Shown: in pieces, positions 17,255-24,959 of the stretch
Layout: every line of letters starts with the position of its first letter
Numbering within the stretch: the stretch's first letter is position 1
The notes under the pieces: generated by a model
Database searches by the model: none
What the model saw: the letters and a program-made list of their open reading frames with translations, nothing else
Told to the model about the DNA's origin: nothing
From: SYAN01 sp964406345
GTDB taxonomy: Bacteria; Actinomycetota; Actinomycetes; Nanopelagicales; Nanopelagicaceae
NCBI GenBank assembly: GCA_964406345.1
Contig: CAYORK010000003.1
Location: 3,428-67,427, forward strand
Length of the DNA: 64,000 nucleotides
Reading direction: 5' to 3'
Made by a program: the position numbers and the translations under genes

Positions 17255-18367
17255 ATGGCCGCAGCGCCCGTGAAGATATCCAAATCGGAAGCGATAGAAC
17301 TCGTCCGTCGCCTCGTCGAGATCGAATCACCGACCGAGGATGTCGTCGCATGTAGAGAAGTCGTTACAGAGGCCAATCGCATCATCACGGAACTCCTTGG
17401 GAGTTCCGGTGAAGTCAAGGATGTGAAGGGTTATCCGACGCTCTCTTGGAAGAGTGGGAAGCCTCGCGTCCTCATGCTCTGTCATCTCGACACCGTCTGG
17501 CCGAAGGGCTCGTTCACTCCACGATGGGCGATCGAAGGTGATCATCTTCGAGGTCCTGGCAGTTATGACATGAAGGCAGGCTTCGTCCAAGCAGTGATGG
17601 CAGTCGCATCGTTGGCAGAACGCGAAGGCATCCACATCTTGGCGACGAGCGATGAAGAGACCGGAAGTGCAGCTTCACGCGAGTTGATCGAAGCAGCAGC
17701 GCGCGAGTGTGAGTACGCACTGGTCTTCGAATCAGCCATACACGGCAAGGTCAAGACTGCTCGCAAAGGAACATCGATGTATCGCGTCACCGCTATCGGT
17801 AAAGCGGCGCATGCAGGTCTTGAACCAGAGAAGGGCATCAACGCGATGATCGCGCTTGCATCGCTATTGCCGAAGATCAGTGCGATAGCGAAGATGGAGG
17901 TCGGCACCTCGGTAACACCGACCACTTTCCATGCTGGGACCACTCTCAATACGATCCCAGCAGAGGCGAGACTCGAGATCGATGTCCGCGCCTTCTCTTC
18001 CGAAGAACAGCGACGAGTCGATGATGCGATCAACTCACTCGCAGGGAAGGTGACGACCGCAACCGGTGAGGCGATCATCGAAGTCAGCGGCGGAATCAAC
18101 CGTCCTGCGATGGATCCGAAGATGAGTGCTTCGCTCTACGAGATCGCGAAGGATGCGGCGAAAGCAGTAGGTATAGAGAATCTTCAGGATGCAGCGGTCG
18201 GTGGTGCGAGCGATGGAAACTTCACCGCAGCGGTCGGCACTCCTACCCTCGACGGACTCGGTGCGATCGGAGATGGCGCGCACGCAGACCATGAGTGGGT
18301 CAGCGCCGATGGTCTGATCGAACGCTCAGAATTGGTCGCCGAGATGCTGAGGCGCCTGCTCAAGTAG
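17255..18367 (+). CDS. M20 family metallopeptidase (CPG2/ArgE-like)
   Basis: This cytosolic zinc peptidase/deacylase (370 aa) contains LMLCHLDTVWPKG (first metal His and catalytic Asp), GPGSYDMKAG (bridging Asp), ATSDEETGS (catalytic Glu and metal Glu), and the C-terminal metal His in GAHADHEWV. The dimerisation domain sits between, with GKAAHAGLEPEKGINA. The closest type is glutamate carboxypeptidase (CPG2). It starts 15 bases after the helicase-associated gene, and its TAG stop is part of the TAGACT box of the next gene. The exact substrate is unknown. Confidence 0.9.
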   Translation: MAAAPVKISKSEAIELVRRLVEIESPTEDVVACREVVTEANRIITELLGSSGEVKDVKGYPTLSWKSGKPRVLMLCHLDTVWPKGSFTPRWAIEGDHLRGPGSYDMKAGFVQAVMAVASLAEREGIHILATSDEETGSAASRELIEAAARECEYALVFESAIHGKVKTARKGTSMYRVTAIGKAAHAGLEPEKGINAMIALASLLPKISAIAKMEVGTSVTPTTFHAGTTLNTIPAEARLEIDVRAFSSEEQRRVDDAINSLAGKVTTATGEAIIEVSGGINRPAMDPKMSASLYEIAKDAAKAVGIENLQDAAVGGASDGNFTAAVGTPTLDGLGAIGDGAHADHEWVSADGLIERSELVAEMLRRLLK

Positions 18368-18370
18368 ACT
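18365..18370 (+). promoter_or_regulatory. -10-like box TAGACT nested on a stop codon, upstream of the XPB helicase
   Basis: The stop codon TAG of the M20 peptidase gene is the first half of TAGACT, which ends seven bases before the helicase ATG at 18378. The identical hexamer with the same spacing and stop-codon overlap recurs at 55988. Confidence 0.5.
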
Positions 18371-18377
18371 CGCGAGA

Positions 18378-20042
18378 ATGTCCTCTGATCCATCTACGCA
18401 GGGTCCACTCATCGTCCAAAGCGACAAGACCCTCTTGCTCGATGTCGATCATCCTGGCTCTGATGATTGTCGAAAGGCGATCGCACCATTCGCTGAACTC
18501 GAGAAATCCCCGGAACACATCCACACCTATCGACTCACCTCGCTTGGACTTTGGAACGCTCGGGCTGCCGGACACGATGCAGAAGGCGTGATCGACACAC
18601 TTCTCAAGTACTCGCGCTACCCAGTTCCTCACTCACTCCTCGTCGACATCGCCGAGACGATGGGACGTTATGGACGGCTGCGCATCGAATCTCATCCAGT
18701 CCATGGACTCGTCTTGATCACCACAGACACCGCAGTACTCACCGAAGTAGCGAGATCGAAGAAGGTCGCCCCGATGTTGGGTGCGCGGATCGATAACGAG
18801 ACGATCGCAGTACATCCATCACAACGTGGTCACCTCAAACAAGCCCTCCTCAAACTGGGATGGCCAGCTGAGGATCTCGCGGGTTATGTCGATGGTCAGG
18901 CGCATGAGATCGCGCTCGTCGAGAACGAATGGAAGGTGCGCGAGTACCAAAGGCTCTCGGCAGAAGGTTTCTGGCATGGCGGCTCTGGTGTCGTCGTCTT
19001 GCCATGCGGCGCCGGCAAGACGATCGTAGGTGCTGTCGCAATGTCGATGGCAAAGGCGACTACCTTGATCTTGGTCACCAACACCGTTGCCGCACGGCAA
19101 TGGCGCGATGAGTTACTTCGTCGGACCACTCTGACTGAGGACGAGATCGGCGAGTACTCGGGAGCGAAGAAGGAGATCCGCCCTGTCACCATCGCTACCT
19201 ATCAAGTGATGACGACACGAAAGAAAGGCGTCTACGCACACTTGGATCTCTTCGATGCGCAGGATTGGGGTCTGATCATCTATGACGAAGTGCATCTTCT
19301 ACCTGCGCCGATCTTCCGCTTCACCGCGGATATCCAATCGAGGAGAAGGTTGGGATTGACCGCGACATTGGTCCGTGAGGATGGGATGGAAGGCGAAGTG
19401 TTCTCACTGATCGGACCGAAGAGATTCGATGTCCCATGGAAAGAGATCGAAGCGCAGGGATATATCGCACCGGCAGATTGCGTCGAAGTACGAGTCACTT
19501 TGACCGATCATGAACGTCTCGCCTACGCCACTGCAGAGCAAGAGGAGCGATATCGCGTCTGCTCCACCACGATGACGAAGAAGAATGTCGCAAAGGCCCT
19601 TGCTGAACATCACAAGAAGGATCGGGTCCTGGTCATCGGTCAATACATCGATCAGATCGACGAGATCGCAGCAGACCTCGGTGCCCCCGTGATCAAAGGA
19701 GAGACGCCAATCAAGGAGCGTGAGCGCTTATTCGAACTCTTTCGAACGGGTGAGATCACACTTCTCGTGGTCTCCAAAGTCGCGAACTTCTCCATCGACC
19801 TCCCCGAGGCATCGGTAGCGATCCAGATCTCCGGAACCTTCGGCTCCCGTCAAGAGGAGGCACAGCGGCTTGGACGAGTCTTGCGCCCGAAGGCCGATGG
19901 CCGCGGTGCGCGCTTCTACTCTCTCGTCGCTCGCGACACTGTCGACCAAGAGTTCGCGCAGAATCGCCAACGCTTCCTCGCCGAACAGGGATATGCCTAT
20001 CGCATCATCGATGCCGATGATGTCTACACCGGCTCGATCTGA
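18378..20042 (+). CDS. XPB-type superfamily 2 DNA helicase
   Basis: This 554-aa protein resembles the archaeal/bacterial XPB (ERCC3) helicases linked to DNA repair. The N-terminal domain (about residues 1-180) resembles the helicase-associated protein upstream. The motor follows: motif I VVLPCGAGKTIVG, Ia LVTNTVAARQWRDEL, motif II IIYDEVHLLP, motif III LGLTATLVREDG, motif V LVVSKVANFSIDLPEA and motif VI RQEEAQRLGRVLRP. The XPB-specific thumb-like insertion is represented by the region between motifs III and IV. It appears leaderless from the nested TAGACT box. Confidence 0.93.
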   Translation: MSSDPSTQGPLIVQSDKTLLLDVDHPGSDDCRKAIAPFAELEKSPEHIHTYRLTSLGLWNARAAGHDAEGVIDTLLKYSRYPVPHSLLVDIAETMGRYGRLRIESHPVHGLVLITTDTAVLTEVARSKKVAPMLGARIDNETIAVHPSQRGHLKQALLKLGWPAEDLAGYVDGQAHEIALVENEWKVREYQRLSAEGFWHGGSGVVVLPCGAGKTIVGAVAMSMAKATTLILVTNTVAARQWRDELLRRTTLTEDEIGEYSGAKKEIRPVTIATYQVMTTRKKGVYAHLDLFDAQDWGLIIYDEVHLLPAPIFRFTADIQSRRRLGLTATLVREDGMEGEVFSLIGPKRFDVPWKEIEAQGYIAPADCVEVRVTLTDHERLAYATAEQEERYRVCSTTMTKKNVAKALAEHHKKDRVLVIGQYIDQIDEIAADLGAPVIKGETPIKERERLFELFRTGEITLLVVSKVANFSIDLPEASVAIQISGTFGSRQEEAQRLGRVLRPKADGRGARFYSLVARDTVDQEFAQNRQRFLAEQGYAYRIIDADDVYTGSI

Positions 20043-20067
20043 TCCAGATTCACTTCCTGATCCTGAT

Positions 20068-20316
20068 TCAGTTCACAGAGATTGCTTTGAGGAATCTCGC
20101 CTCTTCGATCCTGCCATAGCCGTGCATCGCACCATCGACATGTATGACCGGCACCATGAATCCGTATTCACTCTCTAGAGCTGGATCTCCATCAATGAAG
20201 GTCTCGTCAATGGAGATTGCGATCTGGTTCTCGGATGCAATCCGCTCCATCTCTTGTAACGCCACTTCACAGAGGTGGCAACCTTTTCGAGAGAAGAGTT
20301 TGATCTCTACCGTCAC
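20068..20316 (-). CDS. Thioredoxin-fold (glutaredoxin-like, DUF836 type) protein
   Basis: This 82-aa protein has a CHLC redox-type motif at residues 14-17 (FSRKGCHLCEVALQEM), then a Val-Pro cis-proline segment (FMVPVIHVDG) and a C-terminal helix, the compact glutaredoxin/thioredoxin fold. Its partner is unknown. It is convergent with the XPB helicase gene, whose stop lies 25 bases away. Thiol redox or electron transfer is inferred only from the fold. Confidence 0.85.
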   Translation of the reverse strand: MTVEIKLFSRKGCHLCEVALQEMERIASENQIAISIDETFIDGDPALESEYGFMVPVIHVDGAMHGYGRIEEARFLKAISVN

Positions 20317-20348
20317 GACCGCTCCCTTCTCAGAAGGCTCTCACTCTA

Positions 20349-20384
20349 TTAGTCCATCGCTTGGTCCATCGCTTAGTCCATCGC
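20349..20384 (+). repeat. Three tandem copies of a 12-bp unit
   Basis: Three head-to-tail copies of TTAGTCCATCGC occupy 20349-20360, 20361-20372 and 20373-20384; the middle copy has TTGG in place of TTAG. They lie in the 109-base intergenic region between the divergent glutaredoxin-like and metalloprotease genes, about 30-77 bases upstream of the latter. They could be operator sites or replication slippage; nothing in the sequence decides. Confidence 0.8.
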
Positions 20385-20413
20385 TCGCCACAACAGGATC
20401 AGGAACGAGGCGA

Positions 20414-20419
20414 TAATCT
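20414..20419 (+). promoter_or_regulatory. -10-like box TAATCT upstream of the metalloprotease gene
   Basis: TAATCT ends six bases before the ATG at 20426, giving a leaderless arrangement. The tandem 12-bp repeats lie 30 bases further upstream, where an activator or repressor could act. Confidence 0.45.
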
Positions 20420-20425
20420 TCCGCT

Positions 20426-22816
20426 ATGCGCAGGCGAAAGACCAGGTCACTCACCGTCTCTCTCCTGACACTTGCGCTCTCGCTCTCGCTCGCAATTCCA
20501 CTGACGAGTTCGAGCAATGCGCTCTCCTTCAACTCTGCTCCAGCAACGATCTGGGGCGCGCTCTACGCAGAAGATCCGATCTTTGCGCAAGAGGGCGATA
20601 CCGCGACGACACAAGTCGATCCAAGAGGTGGGCCGTCACGCCCACCACGAAGCACTTTCGAACTGAACTACGTCAACATTCCAGATCGCGCAAAGGCTGC
20701 GATCGAAGCCGGGGTCAAGGCATGGGAGGGATACTTCGAATCGAAGGTTCCCGTCACAGTCGCTGCATATTGGGATCGCACCGCACCTTACGGCGTCCTC
20801 GGCACAGCGAGACCGGGTCGTTACTTCAACAACTTCGAAGGCGCGCCCGATCGTGACCTTTGGTACTCATCAGCGCTAGCGAACTCACTCGCGGGTCGCG
20901 ACCTCGATCCAAGGAATGCAGAGATAGTCATCCGCATCAGCGCGCTCCCGTTCTGGTATCTCGGCACCGATGGCAAGCCAGGGCAGAGTCAATTCGATCT
21001 GGTCTCGGTCGTCCTCCATGAGATCGGTCATGGACTCGGTTTCCTCTCCAGCGCCGACTTCATCTCCTACAACTCCTTCGGCACCATGACACAGCCGACT
21101 CCTTTCGACGCCTACGCCGAGCTCGCTGATGGTCGCAGATTGCGAGATTTGCCCTCACCTTCGCAGGAACTTGGGACAGCGATCACTTCAACTCTCTATT
21201 GGTCCGGTCGTCGTGGCATCGCTGCCAACAACGGAGTGAAACCTTTGCTCTATACGCCGAAGACATTCGAAGTCGGTTCCTCCGTCAGTCACCTTGATGA
21301 GAGCACTTTCATCAAGGGTTCCCCTGATGCGGCGATGACACCAAATCTCGCATCCGGCGAAGTGCTCACCACTCCTGGTCCTCTAGCTGAGGCGATGATC
21401 GAGGATATGAAACAGAGACCTCCGGCAGGCGCCGCCTTCGGACTTCCCAACGAAGCCCGCAATGTCGAAGCCCTTGTGGGAGATGGCCGAGCGATCATCA
21501 CCTTCGATCCACCTTCGAATTCGAGGAGTGCCCAGGTCAATTCCTATGTCATCACCAATGTCCAGACCGGCGACTCGCTCGAAGTCGCAGAGAGTCCTGC
21601 GCTCTTCTCTGGATTGAAGAATGGTGAGTCCTACTCCTTCGATGTGATCGCCCGCAATGACAATGGCAAATCACCCGTGGTGAGAAGTAACACGGTAAGA
21701 CCTGAACGAGGATGGCGTGCCACCATCCTGGATCCGAGCGCCGATAGCAAATACCTCGCACACACAAGGTTCAAAGGTAAGACAGTCGTCGCATATACCG
21801 ATTCGAAGAGTGGAGATGTGAAGCTTGCGACCTACTCTGATGGTCGTTGGATACGGACGATCGTCGATGGCAATAGCACTCGATCCGGCCGAACCACCAA
21901 CGACGTCTCTGGATACCTTTCGCTCTGCGTCAGTGGCAAAGGCGATAAGGAGCGTCTACATCTCTTCTACACCGACATCACCCAGAAGGACCTTCGCTAC
22001 GGCCAATTCGATGGTACTAGGTGGCGATACGAAGTCGTCGATGGTGATGGTCCGAAAGTGCAGAACTATGAGGAGAGGGAGCGCGTCCGTACCGCTAGTG
22101 ATGTCAGCGTCTCCAACGCCTGCGCGGTGACGAAGGATGGATTACAGGTCTTCTATCGCGATGAGAGTCAAGGGATACTCCTTGGGGCAGTCCGTTCGCG
22201 AAACACCTGGTTCTACGAGATCGTCGATGGCGACAAACGCACTGGCGGTCGCAGCATCGGCGATGTCGGATTCCGTCTTCGCGCGATCACAGTAGGCGGG
22301 ACGGTCTATCTGATCTACGACTCGATCCTTGTCGTCGATGCCAATCGTGATGCCACCCAAGGCGAGGTGCGACTAGCGAAAAGAGCCTCCATCTATCCTG
22401 AGGATTGGAGCTATCAGAACCTCGAAGTGACGGGTGAATTGGTCGCAGTACCTGGTTATGACATCTCCATCACGTCAAAGAAGAGCAAGGTCTTCGGATC
22501 CTGGCTCTCATCCACACCACTGACGAGGCCAAAGCCTGATCGACTCAAGTCGAGGATGATCAGTGATGTAGATGCCACTGTCGCAGGTTTCGCAGATGAC
22601 CATGGGTTCTTGAGTGGACCACTCGCTGAGGATGTGAACACATCGCTCTTCGGATGCGAGCGAAGACTCTGCGCGATGGAGAAGAAGACCCTTGAGGTGA
22701 GACTGGTGGTCGATCAGGAGATTCCGAAAGGTGCGGTCTCATCATGGATCACACTCGGCAAGGATCGATATGCCTTAGTGGGAGTGGATGGAAAGTTGAC
22801 GCTCTTCCGCCCTTGA
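20426..22816 (+). CDS. Secreted zinc metalloprotease with FN3-like and repeat domains
   Basis: This 796-aa protein has a signal peptide (basic start, then LLTLALSLSLAIPLTSSSNA). The catalytic domain holds LVSVVLHEIGHGLGFLSS at about residues 195-212, a zincin HExxH motif followed by GxGF. A fibronectin-III-like segment follows (about 350-425: EALVGDGRAIITFDPP...NGESYSFDVIARNDNGKSP). The C-terminal 350 residues contain repeats of the form W-x-x-x-x-V-D-G-D/N with YSDGRWIRTIVDG, FDGTRWRYEVVDG and SRNTWFYEIVDG, suggestive of a beta-propeller. Extracellular protein degradation is inferred. The stop is followed by a hairpin shared with the convergent bS22 gene. Confidence 0.82.
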   Translation: MRRRKTRSLTVSLLTLALSLSLAIPLTSSSNALSFNSAPATIWGALYAEDPIFAQEGDTATTQVDPRGGPSRPPRSTFELNYVNIPDRAKAAIEAGVKAWEGYFESKVPVTVAAYWDRTAPYGVLGTARPGRYFNNFEGAPDRDLWYSSALANSLAGRDLDPRNAEIVIRISALPFWYLGTDGKPGQSQFDLVSVVLHEIGHGLGFLSSADFISYNSFGTMTQPTPFDAYAELADGRRLRDLPSPSQELGTAITSTLYWSGRRGIAANNGVKPLLYTPKTFEVGSSVSHLDESTFIKGSPDAAMTPNLASGEVLTTPGPLAEAMIEDMKQRPPAGAAFGLPNEARNVEALVGDGRAIITFDPPSNSRSAQVNSYVITNVQTGDSLEVAESPALFSGLKNGESYSFDVIARNDNGKSPVVRSNTVRPERGWRATILDPSADSKYLAHTRFKGKTVVAYTDSKSGDVKLATYSDGRWIRTIVDGNSTRSGRTTNDVSGYLSLCVSGKGDKERLHLFYTDITQKDLRYGQFDGTRWRYEVVDGDGPKVQNYEERERVRTASDVSVSNACAVTKDGLQVFYRDESQGILLGAVRSRNTWFYEIVDGDKRTGGRSIGDVGFRLRAITVGGTVYLIYDSILVVDANRDATQGEVRLAKRASIYPEDWSYQNLEVTGELVAVPGYDISITSKKSKVFGSWLSSTPLTRPKPDRLKSRMISDVDATVAGFADDHGFLSGPLAEDVNTSLFGCERRLCAMEKKTLEVRLVVDQEIPKGAVSSWITLGKDRYALVGVDGKLTLFRP

Positions 22817-22825
22817 TGGGCGGAA
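22805..22825. terminator. Bidirectional terminator-like hairpin between metalloprotease and bS22 genes
   Basis: TTCCGCCC-TTGAT-GGGCGGAA forms a perfect 8-bp GC-rich stem with a 5-base loop straddling the metalloprotease stop codon. The convergent bS22 gene ends 13 bases away. No strong T tract follows on either side, so the termination role is inferred from position. Confidence 0.5.
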
Positions 22826-22837
22826 GGAGAGTGATCG

Positions 22838-22936
22838 TTACTTCTTGTTACGACGCTGAATACGTGTCTTCTTGAGCAACTTCTTATGCTTCTTCTTTGC
22901 CATGCGCTTGCGGCGCTTCTTGACAACGGAACCCAC
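22838..22936 (-). CDS. Small ribosomal subunit protein bS22 (AURKAIP1/COX24 domain)
   Basis: This 32-aa, extremely basic protein reads MGSVVKKRRKRMAKKKHK at its start and ends KTRIQRRNKK. This is the sequence type of the actinobacterial AURKAIP1/COX24-domain protein, identified in mycobacterial ribosomes as 30S protein bS22. The start is GTG at 22936 (a second GTG lies two codons upstream) and the stop is TAA at 22838-22840. It is too short for most gene callers. It lies alone between a convergent protease gene and a secreted-protein gene. Confidence 0.92.
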   Translation of the reverse strand: MGSVVKKRRKRMAKKKHKKLLKKTRIQRRNKK

Positions 22937-22970
22937 GATCACATCCCTTCATCATTGCGTTGAATCAGAA

Positions 22971-24134
22971 TCAAGGGGCTAAAGGTATCAACTGGGATCG
23001 ACCCTCACGGTCAACGATGATGGCGTGACCATCGGTGAGGTCGATGATGGAACGCGCCGGGATGCTTCTGACGCTCTTGAGTGTCGCCTTCTTGGAAAGT
23101 GATCTGGCGTCATATTCGAGGAAGACCGCGTTCTTTCCACTCGGTGAGATGCGTGCTATCCCTGCCAACCTCTTCGATGTGATCAACCCGACGGTCCGTT
23201 GATTCAGATGTGGATCACTACCTGGATATCGGACGAACCACTGCGGTGCTCCGGATGCGGAGAACTTGGTGATCGCTACCTCTTCACTCCCTGATCGCTT
23301 CACTGGACCAACCGCAAGATGGGCGGTACTCACCTCATCCCACGATCGCTCGCTCGATGCAAGGAAACTACGCACGACGCGATTGAGTCTTCCCTCGGAG
23401 TCGAGATAAAGGATGACGCCATCGTTGATTCCCTGTCGATTCGACCCCGCCAATCGTTCACCACTGCTTCCATAGAGAGTGCGGACATTGGCAAGGGAAT
23501 TGATCTCAGTAGAAGCGACACCGAAGGTAGAGAATGAGAGGAAGCTGCCCGAGAGATCACTCACGGCAAGGAAACCTTGGACTCCTGAGCTCGATGCGAT
23601 CGATCCCACGATTCCGATCCGATCGCCAAAGACGCGAAGGGAGCGCGGAAGAAGCGGGCGATCCGCATCGAAGATGGACTCTTTGATGATGGCACCGGTC
23701 GTCGAGAATTCCAACAACACCAGTCGAGTCACTCCCTTCGACTCTGCGAAGGATCCCCCGACCGTGATCGAATCAGGGTTGATGAGATTAGGTGGCGTCG
23801 TGATCGAGAGAGAGGTCGCACTCTCTGCGATCCCGATTGCGAAGAATCGTCCTTGGTGGGCGATCACATCGGTGAAGAGGCGAGCGCTACTTCCGGTGAG
23901 TGGGATTGCAGATGCAAGGTCAGTCGCATCCTTCGGGATCACTGTGATCTTTTCACCAGCGAGTGCGATCACATCGGTAGATGTCGCGATTGCTCGCACA
24001 CTGCTATCGACCTGTAGTTGCGGCGTAAGGCGCTTCACCTCGATCTCGGCATACGAAGAAGCCGGGAATGCGAGCGAGGCGGCGAGGGTGAGCGCGAGAG
24101 AGAGGGCGAAACGCACCAAATACTTACTTCTCAA
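22971..24134 (-). CDS. Secreted protein of unknown function
   Basis: This 387-aa protein has a clear signal peptide (MRSKYLVRFALSLALTLAASLAFPASSYAE, cleavage expected near residue 29). The mature part is rich in beta-strand-like repeats with recurrent V-x-G-x-x-x-S and AxxxFxxTGxxxxE units, reminiscent of a beta-propeller, but no family is recognised. The start is TTG at 24134, overlapping the proC stop by four bases (TTGA), so it is probably co-transcribed with proC. The functional link to proC is not obvious. Confidence 0.75.
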   Translation of the reverse strand: MRSKYLVRFALSLALTLAASLAFPASSYAEIEVKRLTPQLQVDSSVRAIATSTDVIALAGEKITVIPKDATDLASAIPLTGSSARLFTDVIAHQGRFFAIGIAESATSLSITTPPNLINPDSITVGGSFAESKGVTRLVLLEFSTTGAIIKESIFDADRPLLPRSLRVFGDRIGIVGSIASSSGVQGFLAVSDLSGSFLSFSTFGVASTEINSLANVRTLYGSSGERLAGSNRQGINDGVILYLDSEGRLNRVVRSFLASSERSWDEVSTAHLAVGPVKRSGSEEVAITKFSASGAPQWFVRYPGSDPHLNQRTVGLITSKRLAGIARISPSGKNAVFLEYDARSLSKKATLKSVRSIPARSIIDLTDGHAIIVDREGRSQLIPLAP

Positions 24135-24928
24135 CCCAACTCCAACGATCGATCTCGGGCCGCCCGCATGGCCGCTTCCACCATCTCATCGAGGCCTCGC
24201 TCGTGAAAGACCTTGAGCGCCTCCGCTGTCACTCCCTTAGGGCTGGTCACATTCTCACGGAGAGTGGTGGCGGATTTTCCTGACTCCTCAAGCATCACTG
24301 CTGCACCTTTGATCGTTGCGATCGCAAGGGTGGTGGCATCCTGATGTGAGATGCCTAGTCTCTCTCCGGCACTCACCATCGCTTCGACGAATGCGAAGAA
24401 GTAAGCCGGGCCAGATCCACTGATCGAGGTCACGGCATCTTGCAAGGACTCGTCGATCACGATCGCTATGCCACCGACTGCCAGGAGGCTCCTGACCCAT
24501 TCGAGTTCCGCGGGATCGACATTGGAGGTCGCGGAGATCACTGAGACTCCCTCACCGACGACCATGGGCGTGTTCGGCATCACGCGAATCACAGGATTCT
24601 TGCCACCGAGGGCTGCCTGAATCACATCACTCTTCTTTCCCGCAGCGAGCGAAACGATCAAGGTCTCTGCGCGGACACTTGCCTTGATCTCTTCAAGGAC
24701 TGCGATGAGATCCTGTGGCTTCATGGCAAGGAAGATGAGATCGGATTCACGTGCCAACTCAGTGAGGGATCTCGCTTGTATGCCAAGGCTCTTGGTGATC
24801 TCGTCATTCAACTCACTGCGTCTACGTGTGAAGGAGATCTGATCCTTGGGGATTCCCGCCTTGATGAGAGTAGCGATCACTGCTTGACCCATCACACCAG
24901 CGCCGATGAAACCAATCCGCGTCCTCAC
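24131..24928 (-). CDS. proC: Pyrroline-5-carboxylate reductase
   Basis: This is the last enzyme of proline synthesis and uses NAD(P)H (265 aa). The N-terminal dinucleotide motif is IGFIGAGVMGQAVIATL; conserved later blocks are DLIFLAMKPQDL, LIVSLAAGK, VIRVMPNTPMVVGEG, VTSISGSGPAYFFAFVEAM, the signature TLRENVTSPKGVTAEAL and the C-terminal amphipathic helix. The start is GTG at 24928, six bases after a TAGGCT box, so it is probably leaderless. It shares a 31-base divergent promoter region with the next gene. Confidence 0.97.
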   Translation of the reverse strand: MRTRIGFIGAGVMGQAVIATLIKAGIPKDQISFTRRRSELNDEITKSLGIQARSLTELARESDLIFLAMKPQDLIAVLEEIKASVRAETLIVSLAAGKKSDVIQAALGGKNPVIRVMPNTPMVVGEGVSVISATSNVDPAELEWVRSLLAVGGIAIVIDESLQDAVTSISGSGPAYFFAFVEAMVSAGERLGISHQDATTLAIATIKGAAVMLEESGKSATTLRENVTSPKGVTAEALKVFHERGLDEMVEAAMRAARDRSLELG

Positions 24929-24929
24929 A

Positions 24930-24958
24930 GTGCGAGCCTATCCTTTAGGCTCTCGCAC
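24930..24958. promoter_or_regulatory. Palindromic divergent promoter of proC and the Cys-rich protein gene
   Basis: An inverted repeat fills the entire 31-base intergenic space: GTGCGAGCCT, then ATCCTTT, then AGGCTCTCGCAC (two extra bases in the right arm). Each direction shows TAGGCT: 24946-24951 on the plus strand, eight bases before the ATG at 24960, and the complement of 24935-24940 on the minus strand, six bases before the proC GTG. Both genes look leaderless. Confidence 0.6.
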
Positions 24959-24959
24959 T

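Noticed and set aside
20349..20384. Tandem repeats as a CRISPR array
   Set aside because: Units are only 12 bp with no spacers, and there are no cas genes nearby.
23479..24216. 245-codon plus-strand open frame opposite the secreted-protein gene
   Set aside because: The minus-strand gene has a clear signal peptide and coupling to proC. The plus-strand translation is Arg/Ser-rich with no signal or domain.
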